From a virus: a stretch of DNA of 64,000 nt. The notes below the pieces were generated by a model. It saw only the letters and a program-made list of their open reading frames with translations. It was not told the origin of the DNA and did not search any database. Both the position numbers and the translations under genes were made by a program. Below, in pieces: positions 56,385 through 63,980 of this stretch. Every line of letters starts with the position of its first letter. Position 1 is the stretch's first letter. The stretch spans positions 1 to 64,000 of the IMG/VR virus record IMGVR_UViG_3300042938_002732. One strand, given 5' to 3'.

Positions 56385-57226
56385 TTTTGAACAATTCCAG
56401 TGCGGCAAAAGTAGGAACCAGCAATGTAACTGCAATTGCATCTGCAACAACATCATTTCGGCAATTCATGTGCTACTCCGCGACAACTATTTCGCATGCA
56501 ATTGGCGGCACAATTGGTCTTGTAAAAAATGGAATCGGAGGTTTAACATTAACGGGAGGAGCTAACTATACTGGGCCAACAATAATTAATCAAGGGCAAC
56601 TTATAATTTCATCAATCGTCACGCTCAATGGGGTTATTAGTGGAGCGGGATCGATTTTTAAAAACGGCTCTCATGCTATAACTATTGGCGGCAACAATAC
56701 TTATACTGGTGGAACAATATCTGCGGGTGGGACGATAACATATTCGTCTGGCAATGCTTTTGGAACTGGATCGTTTACGGCTCAGACAGCATCGCAAATT
56801 ATTACACCAAACAATGTAACTTTGCCAAATAATTTTATAATAAACGCTGGAGCTACTTTGCAATATCGCACCACAGGCGCACCTACGATAACAGTTACAG
56901 GCAATATCACAGGTAGCGGAAACCTAAACAAAACAGCAAATGGAATTCTCATTCTGTCTGGAACATTAACCTACACAGGGCAAACAATTATTACAGCGGG
57001 AACAATACGAGCTTCAAAAACAACTGGCTCTTCAACAGCAACGGCATCGTTTACAACAGCTACAACTTTAAGCGTTTCGTTCAATGCCCCCCCTGATGCT
57101 GGAACTCAAGCCTTCCGCTTCTTCCAAGGTTCTACGAATAGAACATATACAGCGGTGACATTAGTAAATGCACCGGGACGAACAGCAACATACAACTCTA
57201 CAACTTCAACCCTAACAGTAACATGA
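56381..57226 (+). CDS. Autotransporter-type beta-repeat fibre domain protein
   Basis: The 281-residue product has repeats such as GGLTLTGGANYTGPTIINQG and GNNTYTGGTISAGG, the autotransporter-associated beta-strand (PATR) pattern that forms a beta helix. It starts with a Ser/Ala-rich helix-like stretch. The coding DNA is distinctly AT-rich against its neighbours, a sign of separate origin. Probably an exchangeable fibre tip. Confidence 0.75.
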   Translation: MILNNSSAAKVGTSNVTAIASATTSFRQFMCYSATTISHAIGGTIGLVKNGIGGLTLTGGANYTGPTIINQGQLIISSIVTLNGVISGAGSIFKNGSHAITIGGNNTYTGGTISAGGTITYSSGNAFGTGSFTAQTASQIITPNNVTLPNNFIINAGATLQYRTTGAPTITVTGNITGSGNLNKTANGILILSGTLTYTGQTIITAGTIRASKTTGSSTATASFTTATTLSVSFNAPPDAGTQAFRFFQGSTNRTYTAVTLVNAPGRTATYNSTTSTLTVT

Positions 57227-57432
57227 TAATTCAACCCAACGAAAACGGATGGTCATTTGACGAATCAAACTCATGGAAACTCGTCCATGATGGAGCCAAT
57301 ATTATTTTTTTTGAGCAAACCGACAAAGCAATATCGACACAAAGTATTTTATTTGTGGGAACAAAAGAGGAATGTGATCCGGAAATCGAGCGTTTAGGGC
57401 TGAAATTCACACACGAAAACGACGAGCTATGA
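57223..57432 (+). CDS. Small fibre assembly/attachment protein
   Basis: The 69-residue product begins MIIQPNENGWSFDESNSWKL and contains IIFFEQTDKAISTQSILFVG. It is AT-rich like the preceding gene and overlaps it by 4 bases, so both were probably acquired together. A tail-fibre assembly chaperone is a positional guess. Confidence 0.5.
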   Translation: MIIQPNENGWSFDESNSWKLVHDGANIIFFEQTDKAISTQSILFVGTKEECDPEIERLGLKFTHENDEL

Positions 57433-57674
57433 GCATCGAAAATATAAATAAAACTCTGGACGTTGCATTGAAATTAAGCGCCCCAATCGGCGTTGCGGTA
57501 ATGCTTTATCTCCAGACGCAATTTGTCACGCGCCCAGAGTTTCTAAAAGCTTATGAGCGAACCGACGTGCGCCTAACCAAAATCGAAGAACTGCTCATTC
57601 GCATGGAGCGACATGACAAGATTTTGGCCGACCATGAAGACAGGCTTAGAATTGTTGAAAGAACCATCAAATGA
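57429..57674 (+). CDS. Small membrane protein of lysis region
   Basis: The 81-residue product has one hydrophobic segment (APIGVAVMLYLQTQF, about residues 18-32). A charged coiled coil follows (LTKIEELLIRMERHDKIL). This one-segment plus coiled-coil layout is typical for small holin-associated or antiholin-like proteins. It overlaps both neighbours by 4 bases. Confidence 0.55.
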   Translation: MSIENINKTLDVALKLSAPIGVAVMLYLQTQFVTRPEFLKAYERTDVRLTKIEELLIRMERHDKILADHEDRLRIVERTIK

Positions 57675-58075
57675 CTTGGGATATACCGGCCACGATTAGC
57701 GCTGTAACGAATCTTGTAAACAAATTCGTCCCCGACCGGGACGCGCAGATTCAGTTGCAAGCCGAGCTTCATCGGCAGCTCATCCAAATCGAGAGTGACG
57801 GAGCAAAGGCTCAGGCGGCGATAAATCAGACGGAGGCGGCATCCAGCAACATCTTCGCTTCGTCCTGGCGTCCGGCGGTCGGCTGGGTGTGTGCGCTCGC
57901 GTTCGCCTGGCAATTTGTGGGCCAGCCGTTTTTCAGCTTTTTCTACACGCTCGCTACCAAGCAGCCCGCACCTGTGGTCGCGCTCGACTCCGAGGCTCTC
58001 AATACCGTTCTCTTTGGTCTCCTCGGGCTCGGCGGCTTCCGCACATGGGAAAAAATCAAGGGGGTCGCCAGATGA
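57671..58075 (+). CDS. Holin, 3TM type
   Basis: The 134-residue product has a cytosolic charged N-half and a WRPAVGWVCALAFAWQFVG motif followed by a second hydrophobic segment (FFSFFYTLA) and a third (LNTVLFGLLGLGGFRTWEKIKG). This is the GTA/3TM holin family layout. Holins permeabilise the inner membrane at a set time and let the endolysin out. It lies before the endolysin gene. Confidence 0.85.
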   Translation: MTWDIPATISAVTNLVNKFVPDRDAQIQLQAELHRQLIQIESDGAKAQAAINQTEAASSNIFASSWRPAVGWVCALAFAWQFVGQPFFSFFYTLATKQPAPVVALDSEALNTVLFGLLGLGGFRTWEKIKGVAR

Positions 58076-58152
58076 GCGATGCCTCCAAAATCGCTCTCGC
58101 GCTCATTCTCCTGAGCTTTCTCTTCCTGAGCCTCGCCTTCCTCACACGATGA
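58072..58152 (+). CDS. 26-residue membrane peptide (lysis accessory)
   Basis: The ORF MSDASKIALALILLSFLFLS and so on (26 codons) starts at ATG 58072, overlapping the holin stop, and its own stop overlaps the endolysin ATG 58149. It has one hydrophobic stretch (about residues 7-25). The exact coupling on both sides supports that it is a real gene. It could be a small spanin-like, antiholin or membrane-anchor peptide. Confidence 0.6.
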   Translation: MSDASKIALALILLSFLFLSLAFLTR

Positions 58153-58733
58153 CAACCGAGCAAATCCAAAAAATGCAGCGCATCATCGGCGTGAATCCCG
58201 ATGGGTTCTGGGGGCCAAAGTCGCAGGCCCGATGCCGCGAGCATCTCAAGAGCCTCATGCCGACCCCGAATCCCTGGCCTTTCTCAACGAGGGAGGGGCT
58301 GCGCGATTTCTACGGCGAGCCGGGGGATGAGGGCAACCTCGTCACCATCGAATTCCCCTACCCCATGTATTATGGCGGTCAGCGCGTGACAAAATCCCGC
58401 TGCCACAAAAAGGTCGCCGCCTCGCTCCTCCGCATCCTCACCGCCATAGGCCAGCGCGGCGCAGGCACACGCGAGATCATGGAGCCCGCCGAGGACTACG
58501 GCGGCATCTACAACTTTCGCAACAAACGCGGCGGCACGAGCCTCTCCGTCCACGCCTGGGGGGCCGCAATCGACCTCGATGCGGACGACAATTCCTTCCG
58601 CGATCCCTGGCCGCTTGTGGCCGATATGCCGCTGGCCGTCATGGAAGAATTCGCCAAAGAAGGATGGCAGTCGGCCGGGGCGTTCTGGGGGTTCGACGGG
58701 ATGCATAGCGAAGCAACGCGCCCAAGAGTGTAA
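58149..58733 (+). CDS. Endolysin, M15 (D-Ala-D-Ala carboxypeptidase-like)
   Basis: The 194-residue product has an N-terminal peptidoglycan-binding-like helix region (IIGVNPDGFWGPKSQ) and an M15-type zinc peptidase domain with SLSVHAWGAAIDLDADD (the SxHxxGxAxD metal site) and, near the end, WGFDGMHSEAT. It cuts peptidoglycan stem peptides during lysis. There is no signal peptide, so it depends on the holin. Confidence 0.88.
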   Translation: MTTEQIQKMQRIIGVNPDGFWGPKSQARCREHLKSLMPTPNPWPFSTREGLRDFYGEPGDEGNLVTIEFPYPMYYGGQRVTKSRCHKKVAASLLRILTAIGQRGAGTREIMEPAEDYGGIYNFRNKRGGTSLSVHAWGAAIDLDADDNSFRDPWPLVADMPLAVMEEFAKEGWQSAGAFWGFDGMHSEATRPRV

Positions 58734-58768
58734 AAAAAATGCTTGACACCCGCAGAAGCCGATAAAAT

Positions 58769-58927
58769 CTACTTCTCCGGTCTTTCGTGTTTAATACCGA
58801 GATCTTTTTCAACAAGATTTCGCAGGTATCCAGCAAGGCTTCGGTTTTCAATTTTAGCCTGGGCTTTGGCTCGGGCTGCGAGGCTTTTAGATGCGCGAAA
58901 TCCAACAAACTTTATTTGCTTTTCCAT
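58769..58927 (-). CDS. Ribbon-helix-helix regulator 1
   Basis: A 52-residue reading frame on the minus strand starts at 58927 (ATG) and ends TAG at 58769. The product begins MEKQIKFVGFRASKSLAARA and contains KIENRSLAGYLRNLVEKDLG: a short beta strand followed by two helices, as in Arc/MetJ regulators. It diverges from the next gene with 83 bases between. Probably a DNA-binding repressor. Confidence 0.65.
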   Translation of the reverse strand: MEKQIKFVGFRASKSLAARAKAQAKIENRSLAGYLRNLVEKDLGIKHERPEK

Positions 58928-59010
58928 AATGTAAGTTCCGTTTTTTCAAAAGGGGTTCAACATTTTTTGCGTTTGCAAAATGAGCACGCTTTGCTAACAA
59001 CAATGGCGAG

Positions 59011-59175
59011 ATGAAAAAAACGGGTGAAGTATTGGGCTTCCACTGCGAAGTGGAGCTTGCCGCTCTCATAGAGAGCCGGGCAAGGGACGAGGGGAAGACC
59101 GTCTCTGAATACATCCGAGAGGTTTTAATTCGCGGGCTGGAGGATGAGTCTCCAGCAGAGGGGCAACACTCTTAG
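59011..59175 (+). CDS. Ribbon-helix-helix regulator 2
   Basis: The 54-residue product begins MKKTGEVLGFHCEVELAAL and has RDEGKTVSEYIREVLIRGLE. This is the strand-helix-helix layout of RHH proteins (with TVSEYIREVL as the second helix). It is divergent from regulator 1, so the 83-base gap should hold promoters and operators for both. Confidence 0.7.
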   Translation: MKKTGEVLGFHCEVELAALIESRARDEGKTVSEYIREVLIRGLEDESPAEGQHS

Positions 59176-59206
59176 AGAATAATTCCATTTAGCCCCCCAG
59201 GCCCCC

Positions 59207-59413
59207 TCAGGCGCGCCGTTTCATTTCCTCCCGCACAATCGCGCGAATCTGATCCACGCCCAAAGCGGGCTCCCCGTCTGTCTGGGCGATCAGAATCTCA
59301 ATGAACTGGCTCACACTCAATCCCCGTTTCTCGGCAAGGCGCGCAGCCTTCTTCTTCAGCTCCAGATCAAGCCGGAGCGTGATCTTGGGGTCGTCAAGAT
59401 TTATTTTTCGCAT
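59207..59413 (-). CDS. Ribbon-helix-helix regulator 3
   Basis: The 68-residue product begins MRKINLDDPKITLRLDLELK and continues AARLAEKRGLSVSQFIEIL, a clear RHH fold, with a C-terminal helix (DQIRAIVREEMKRRA). The start at 59413 is chosen because a promoter places it about 6 bases after the -10 box. It is convergent with regulator 2. Confidence 0.75.
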   Translation of the reverse strand: MRKINLDDPKITLRLDLELKKKAARLAEKRGLSVSQFIEILIAQTDGEPALGVDQIRAIVREEMKRRA

Positions 59414-59417
59414 ACGT

Positions 59418-59445
59418 CTAATATACGGCAAAGAGTTTTTTTCGC
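59418..59445 (-). promoter_or_regulatory. Promoter of regulator 3
   Basis: On the minus strand TTGCGA (59445-59440) and TATATT (59423-59418) are separated by 16 bases. Only four bases separate the -10 from ATG 59413, so the mRNA is probably leaderless. Confidence 0.55.
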
Positions 59446-59488
59446 AAATTTATCTTTGAGCGGAAAAGAAAGTCCGATAGAAAACATT

Positions 59489-59818
59489 CCGTCATCAAAA
59501 AGTATTCATGACCTTAAAAAATATGAAATCAGGAGATCACCCCACCAAAAAAAGGCCACTCAAGATGGCAGTCCGCAAGCCTTCGGAACCCCGGCTGGCA
59601 ACCGCCAAGCGGGGCCGTGCAGTGCGGCGGGACAACCCGCAAACCCTCACCCTCCACCTCGCTCTCGAATTCAAGCGCCGGGCCTTCGATCTCGCCACGG
59701 CGCGCCGCTGCTCGATCAGCCGACTGGTCGAGGATTTGATCGCGGCCTGCAGGGAGTAGTTTTTTTTTATAGTTGGGGAAAACCACGTCAAATAATCCGT
59801 CATCAAAAAGTATACATG
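59489..59818 (+). repeat. Duplicated upstream element of RHH genes 4 and 5
   Basis: CCGTCATCAAAAAGTAT-T/A-CATG occurs at 59489-59510 and at 59797-59818, each directly before a start codon. The 308-bp offset equals the gene duplication unit. It may be an operator or ribosome-site context shared by both. Confidence 0.8.
59508..59759 (+). CDS. Ribbon-helix-helix regulator 4
   Basis: The 83-residue product has a basic N-terminal tail (KRPLKMAVRKPSEPR) followed by DNPQTLTLHLALEFKRRAF and ATARRCSISRLVEDLIAACRE, an RHH domain. It is 308 bp upstream of a diverged copy of itself. A DNA-binding role in lysogeny or gene-control is likely. The start follows the conserved upstream element. Confidence 0.75.
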   Translation: MTLKNMKSGDHPTKKRPLKMAVRKPSEPRLATAKRGRAVRRDNPQTLTLHLALEFKRRAFDLATARRCSISRLVEDLIAACRE

Positions 59819-60103
59819 GCCAATAAAAACATGAAATCAGGGGAACACCCCATAACGGTAAAAACGCTGGCTTGCATGCCATCGGTGCGGGCGGCACGAT
59901 CGCTCGCGTTTGCCAACTCCCCCAAGTCCGAAAGCAGTGTCGGCGCGTTCAAGCGGGGGCGCCCTCAGCGGCAGGACAACCCGCAAAAAACCACCCTCAA
60001 TATCGCACCGGCAATAAAGGCGAAGGCCTTCGACCTCGCGACAGCCCGCCGATGCTCAATCGGCCGCCTGGTCGAAGACTTGATCGCCGCCTGCAAGGAG
60101 TAA
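59816..60103 (+). CDS. Ribbon-helix-helix regulator 5 (paralogue of 4)
   Basis: The 95-residue product begins MANKNMKSGEHP, parallel to KNMKSGDHP of regulator 4, and ends with DNPQKTTLNIAPAIKAKAF and ATARRCSIGRLVEDLIAACKE. The C-terminal helix is almost the same, the centre has diverged. Heterodimers or related operators are possible. Confidence 0.75.
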   Translation: MANKNMKSGEHPITVKTLACMPSVRAARSLAFANSPKSESSVGAFKRGRPQRQDNPQKTTLNIAPAIKAKAFDLATARRCSIGRLVEDLIAACKE

Positions 60104-60107
60104 GAAT

Positions 60108-60365
60108 ATGGCGAGCTATTCTGTCATTATGGCCGAGCGGCGCGGCGCAGTCGGTGTCGAGGACGCTGAGCGCATCGTGGGTGGGGCTCAGATGCTCTCC
60201 CTTGTGCGGCGAGCTGGATGGCTCACTCCGAAGGTGCAGGGCAACCGGCTCACCCTTTTCGACTACGACGAGTGCCTTGGGGCTTGGAAGCGCGTGTGTC
60301 TGGAGGGTGTGGAGGCGTTGCGAGCGGCGGCGACCGGAACCCCACTTCAATCTCCGAATCATTAG
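60108..60365 (+). CDS. Excisionase-like or MerR-type small protein
   Basis: The 85-residue product has GAQMLSLVRRAGWLTPKVQ and then RLTLFDYDECLGAWKRVC, which looks like a winged helix-turn-helix (Xis/MerR-like) with a wing and helix. It lies next to the integrase gene and overlaps its 3' end by 116 bases in the opposite direction. A recombination directionality factor is a reasonable inference. Confidence 0.6.
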   Translation: MASYSVIMAERRGAVGVEDAERIVGGAQMLSLVRRAGWLTPKVQGNRLTLFDYDECLGAWKRVCLEGVEALRAAATGTPLQSPNH

Positions 60366-61413
60366 GAAGAAGATGAGCGTAATGTTTTTGAACCACTTTC
60401 ACATCGTCGCCCATCCACTCCGCGATCTTGAAGATCGAGCAGCCAGCGCTTGCGAGCAGGCTCGCAAAGGTGTGGCGCATGACGTGGGGCGTGACCCACG
60501 GGCATCCCTTCCCCTCCATGTATTGGGCGAAGGGTCGTTTGAAGTCGTATCTGTAGCGGCTGCGGCCCTTCTTGGTGTCGGGGGCGACGATGTAGGGCTC
60601 CTCCAGTTCGAATTCCTTCAAAAAAGCACGGAATGCCGCCGTGAGAGGGATCGTGCGCTCCTCGCTATCCTTGAAGGCGATTCCAGCGTGCTTGGTCAAG
60701 TGCAGCAGGCCCGCCTTCAGGTCGAACCACTCGGCCTTGGACTCAATAATTTCATTTTTCCTCAAACCAGCATGAAATCCACAAAGCAAAATATATTTAA
60801 GTTGTGCGTCCCTGCACTCAGCGATCAGGCGGTCGCGAAGCTCGGGGCGGCAGAATTTTTTTCTAACGCCCGTCTTCGGGGTCTTGATCTTCTGTTTGCT
60901 CCTGCGCGTCGTCAGCGGGATCACGGGGTTCGAGGCGCAGGAGCGTTTGATCTCGGTGCACCAGTTGAAAAAACTCTGAATGGTCATCAGGTTCCCGTAA
61001 GCCGTGCTCGGCTTGACGCTCTTGCAGCGCATGTCGTGGTAGGCTCGCATGTCCTCCGTCGTGACTTTGGAGGGCGGAATCCTTCCCGCCCATTTCGCCC
61101 ATTGGCGCAGCACGCAACGCTTCGCCTCCAGCGACGCCTCCGTCCAGTTGCCTGTGCGCACGCAGAACGCAGCGTAATCATCGACCGCGAACTCAAGGTG
61201 GGAGCCATCGCTCAAAACCTCCGCTCCGTTAAGCGCGGCGATCTTTTTAACGGCCTCGAAGGGGTCGTTAGTCTCCAGGGACACGAAATCCCTCTTGCCG
61301 TTGAGCTGGCGGGCATACCAGTAAAAGGCCCCGCGCTTGTAGAGACCCTTCACTTTGATCGTCGGTGCGGTGCTGGCCTGGGTTTGCGGCGGTTTTCGGG
61401 GCGGTGTTCTCAT
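60250..61413 (-). CDS. int: Tyrosine recombinase (phage integrase)
   Basis: The 387-residue product has an N-terminal arm-binding-like domain (KGLYKRGAFYWYARQLNG), a core-binding domain (about residues 70-170) and a catalytic domain with GLRKNEI (Arg), PHVMRHTFASLL (His-xx-Arg) and KVVQKHYAHL (catalytic Tyr). It recombines attP with a host attB. The gene reads away from attP, with start 61413 directly next to its left arm sites, which suggests autoregulation. Confidence 0.95.
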   Translation of the reverse strand: MRTPPRKPPQTQASTAPTIKVKGLYKRGAFYWYARQLNGKRDFVSLETNDPFEAVKKIAALNGAEVLSDGSHLEFAVDDYAAFCVRTGNWTEASLEAKRCVLRQWAKWAGRIPPSKVTTEDMRAYHDMRCKSVKPSTAYGNLMTIQSFFNWCTEIKRSCASNPVIPLTTRRSKQKIKTPKTGVRKKFCRPELRDRLIAECRDAQLKYILLCGFHAGLRKNEIIESKAEWFDLKAGLLHLTKHAGIAFKDSEERTIPLTAAFRAFLKEFELEEPYIVAPDTKKGRSRYRYDFKRPFAQYMEGKGCPWVTPHVMRHTFASLLASAGCSIFKIAEWMGDDVKVVQKHYAHLLPNDSEIEVGFRSPPLATPPHPPDTRASKPQGTRRSRKG

Positions 61414-61415
61414 AA

Positions 61416-61455
61416 AAGTGTTACAATTTCACTGTCACACTTTGCTGTCACACTT
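61416..61455. promoter_or_regulatory. Left integrase arm sites (P arm)
   Basis: Three sites related to TGTAACACTT: an inverted copy at 61416-61425 and two TGTCACACTT copies at 61433-61442 and 61446-61455. They lie just upstream of the int start. Confidence 0.7.
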
Positions 61456-61500
61456 TCAAGTTCCGTATGGGGACGTATGGGGCTATATGGGCTTGGGGAG

Positions 61501-61546
61501 TGGTGCGCGGTACAGGGTTCGAACCTGTGGCCCCTACCGTGTCAAG
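61501..61546 (-). other. attP core: 3' half of a tRNA-Val (GAC)
   Basis: On the minus strand the bases read as the 3' half of tRNA-Val. The anticodon loop TTGACAC, 3' anticodon stem GGTAG, a 5-base variable loop, T arm ACAGG-TTCGAAC-CCTGT, ACCGCGC, A and CCA follow in order. The 5' half is missing. This is a typical attP identity block that restores the tRNA after integration. Confidence 0.8.
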
Positions 61547-61565
61547 ATGGGAAATCAGTAGGCAA

Positions 61566-61629
61566 TGTAACACTTCCATGTAACACCGGCTTTTTCTTCG
61601 CCTCCGGCACTACCGCAAATGTAACACTT
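61566..61629. promoter_or_regulatory. Right integrase arm sites (P' arm)
   Basis: TGTAACACTT at 61566-61575 and 61620-61629 and TGTAACACCG at 61579-61588 repeat the left-arm motif on the other side of the core. Confidence 0.7.
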
Positions 61630-61646
61630 TTCGGGGGGGTGGCCTT

Positions 61647-62780
61647 ATGAGCGTGGATGACGAGTATCACGCTCACAAGCGACGGGAAGAGGCGCGCTAC
61701 GTTCTTGCTTTTGACGAGTTCGAGCAAAACCTCACTCCTGAGCAGCGCAGGATGCTGGGTTCGGCGGCGGTGCCGGATGTCGAGGATACGCGTTCACATG
61801 GGTCGAGGCGCGTGTCGCTGGGCGTGTTGACGGATGCGGCGGAGCGCGTGTCCGCCTCCTACACCCCTAATATGACGGAGGCGCTGGATGGGACATTTGA
61901 TAATCCTTCGCCTGAGTTGCTGGCGGAGATGCTGGGGGTTCCTCTGAATGTGGTGGCGGAGGCTGTGCTGGAGGATTTGAAGCCAACGCCAGAACTCTTG
62001 GCTGAGAAACTGGGGGTGTCCCTGGATGTGGCGCAGAGGATTTTCGATTGGCACAACGCGGCGGCGGCACGCAATGCAGAGAGAATCAAGATGCGGGCGA
62101 TCGTTCGTATCGCGGGGGTTTTCCTCGATTGCGCGAATTCCAAGCTATCTGCGGCGGGGCTCACCTTCGCTGGCGGCTTGGCTCTACAGTATGGGATCGG
62201 CTCGATCCAAGATTACGCAGCAAGCATCGATGTGTCTCGGGCGGCCATCTACAAGAATGTGAAGTTCTGGCAAAGCGAGTTGGATTTGCCTGAGCGTTTT
62301 GCTCCAGGGCTGCGACATCCGAATCTTTCGGATCAGCATTATCTCCTCGTCCAAAAACTGGCTTTCCCGAGCGAACAAAAGCTCGCCTCGGGGGTTCGCG
62401 GGATTCTGGCTTGGCACAGGCGGGCTTCGGCGCGGAAGGCTGAGAATATCAAGGTGCGTGCGATCGAGCGGATTGCAGGAGCGTTTCTCGATTGCGCAAA
62501 TTCGAAGCTCACGGCGGCGGGTCTGGCTTATGCGGCGGACCTCGCTCTCACGGCGGGGCTCGGAACCATGCAGGATTACGCTCTCAAGATCGCGGTGTCG
62601 CGGGCGGCGATATCCAAGAATGCAAAATTCTGGCAACGCGAATTGGACCTGCCTGCGGCGTCCAATATGCGGGCTGCCGAAAAATGTCGGGCCTATAGCG
62701 AGGCTCAGAAAGCCAAACACTGGCGCAACCAAAAATTCACCTTGAGCCACGAGGCACTTAAGCGCTTCGCCGGGGTGTAA
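61647..62780 (+). CDS. Internally duplicated helix-turn-helix protein
   Basis: The 377-residue product has two copies of a block: RIAGVFLDCANSKLSAAGLT ... SIQDYAASIDVSRAAIYKN and RIAGAFLDCANSKLTAAGLA ... TMQDYALKIAVSRAAISKN. Each ends KFWQxELDLP. The VSRAAI segment looks like a recognition helix. An N-terminal pair of ELLAEMLGVPL and ELLAEKLGVSL is also repeated. DNA binding by tandem domains is likely; the role is unknown. Confidence 0.65.
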   Translation: MSVDDEYHAHKRREEARYVLAFDEFEQNLTPEQRRMLGSAAVPDVEDTRSHGSRRVSLGVLTDAAERVSASYTPNMTEALDGTFDNPSPELLAEMLGVPLNVVAEAVLEDLKPTPELLAEKLGVSLDVAQRIFDWHNAAAARNAERIKMRAIVRIAGVFLDCANSKLSAAGLTFAGGLALQYGIGSIQDYAASIDVSRAAIYKNVKFWQSELDLPERFAPGLRHPNLSDQHYLLVQKLAFPSEQKLASGVRGILAWHRRASARKAENIKVRAIERIAGAFLDCANSKLTAAGLAYAADLALTAGLGTMQDYALKIAVSRAAISKNAKFWQRELDLPAASNMRAAEKCRAYSEAQKAKHWRNQKFTLSHEALKRFAGV

Positions 62781-62798
62781 CACGCAGAAATAAAAAAC

Positions 62799-63485
62799 AT
62801 GGAAAACACAAAAGAAAAAGAAATCTGGGAGTTGATGCTCTCGGTATCGGTTGATGGCAAGGAACTGGAGGACGGGGCGAAGGCCCGGTGGACTCCGATG
62901 GGGCTTGATTTGCCCGAAACGACGACGCTGGAAAACATCAAGGAAATCCTCACGGCCTTCAAGGCTTGGGATACGGCTGGCGCTGTGGCGCTGGCGGATC
63001 TTTTCACTTTCGTCCGTGCGAATGGCTGGGAGCGCGAGGTGGAGGTGTTTCTGGCTCAGATGGAATTTGACCTCGCCTTGGTTAAGCGAGCTCGGGCGGT
63101 GAGCGATGTTCCTCGCGGGCTGCGGCATTCGAGGCTGACGGCGGAGCATTATTTTGTCGTCGCTGGGCTCGAGTATGATTGGCAGGCGCATTGGCTCCAT
63201 AAGGCGGTGAAGCACAAAATGACGGGGCTTGTCCTGAAGCGTTCGATCGAAGCCAAGAGGGTGTTGAGCAAGGAGCAGATTGAGATGATGAGCGGCCAGG
63301 GCAGCGGAATCCTGAACTACCACGGGGTGCTGAACCGCTGGGAGCGTTGGGAGAAGAAGGTCGGCGGCGAGGAGGGGATTCTCTCCTGGCCGACCGATAC
63401 GCTGGAGCGTTGGATCGAGGATGTGGCTCCGATCGCGAAGCTCCATGACAAGGCTGTGGCCAAGGTGAAGGAGGCATTGAAATGA
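62799..63485 (+). CDS. Hypothetical protein with GLRH motif
   Basis: The 228-residue product contains VPRGLRHSRLTAEHYFVVAGLE, resembling APGLRHPNLSDQHYLLVQKL in the preceding gene, so the two share a domain. The rest is helical. It is coupled with the next gene by a 4-base overlap. No function is recognised. Confidence 0.6.
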   Translation: MENTKEKEIWELMLSVSVDGKELEDGAKARWTPMGLDLPETTTLENIKEILTAFKAWDTAGAVALADLFTFVRANGWEREVEVFLAQMEFDLALVKRARAVSDVPRGLRHSRLTAEHYFVVAGLEYDWQAHWLHKAVKHKMTGLVLKRSIEAKRVLSKEQIEMMSGQGSGILNYHGVLNRWERWEKKVGGEEGILSWPTDTLERWIEDVAPIAKLHDKAVAKVKEALK

Positions 63486-63967
63486 GTTACACACCTGAGA
63501 CGGATTCGATGGTTGAAGAAAGTTTTCATCGAATAAATTTCCCGACCAGTCCAGTTCCTGCCGAATTTGCTCGCCGCTTGGAGCGCGAGCGCGACGAGGC
63601 GAGAACCTTGGGCGCGGATTTGCAAGACGTGCTGTTGGAGGCGTTGGATTTTTCCTCAACAGGGCGCGAGGAGACAGCGGCGAAGGCTGCGGTGTTGACC
63701 GAGCGCGGGGCGCATGTGTCGGGCTTCGTATTGAGGCCCGACGATGGAATCTCGGATGTGGCGATCGTGTGCAACGGCTGCACGCGGCGGCTCTCGCCTG
63801 CGGAGATGCAGTGGCTCATGCACGAGTCGCACTCGCCGATCACGATGGATGTGGCTGGGCTTCTGGAAGAGAACCGGAAACTGGCTCGCAGACTGGATGA
63901 CATGACTTCGGTGAACATGCTGCAGCAGGCGGTGGTGCGCGAGCTGCGGGCAAAACTTAAAAAATAA
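63482..63967 (+). CDS. MSDTPETD-family protein (copy 3)
   Basis: The 161-residue product starts MSYTPETDS and has FARRLERERDEARTLG, as in the genes at 2666 and 2992, then a distinct domain with a C-x-x-C pair (VCNGCTRRLSPAEMQW) that may bind metal. It links the right end of the window with the left end and shows that sequence right of attP is still phage. Confidence 0.7.
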   Translation: MSYTPETDSMVEESFHRINFPTSPVPAEFARRLERERDEARTLGADLQDVLLEALDFSSTGREETAAKAAVLTERGAHVSGFVLRPDDGISDVAIVCNGCTRRLSPAEMQWLMHESHSPITMDVAGLLEENRKLARRLDDMTSVNMLQQAVVRELRAKLKK

Positions 63968-63980
63968 GGAGGCTAAATCT

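Noticed and set aside
59456-60103. One long ORF covering both tandem RHH genes
   Set aside because: The frame before 59816 is an overlap of regulator 4 in another frame; the duplicated upstream element marks the real start at 59816.
59872-61650. 592-codon + strand ORF opposite the integrase
   Set aside because: It has no motif, and its frame is the antisense of a clear tyrosine recombinase and of attP.
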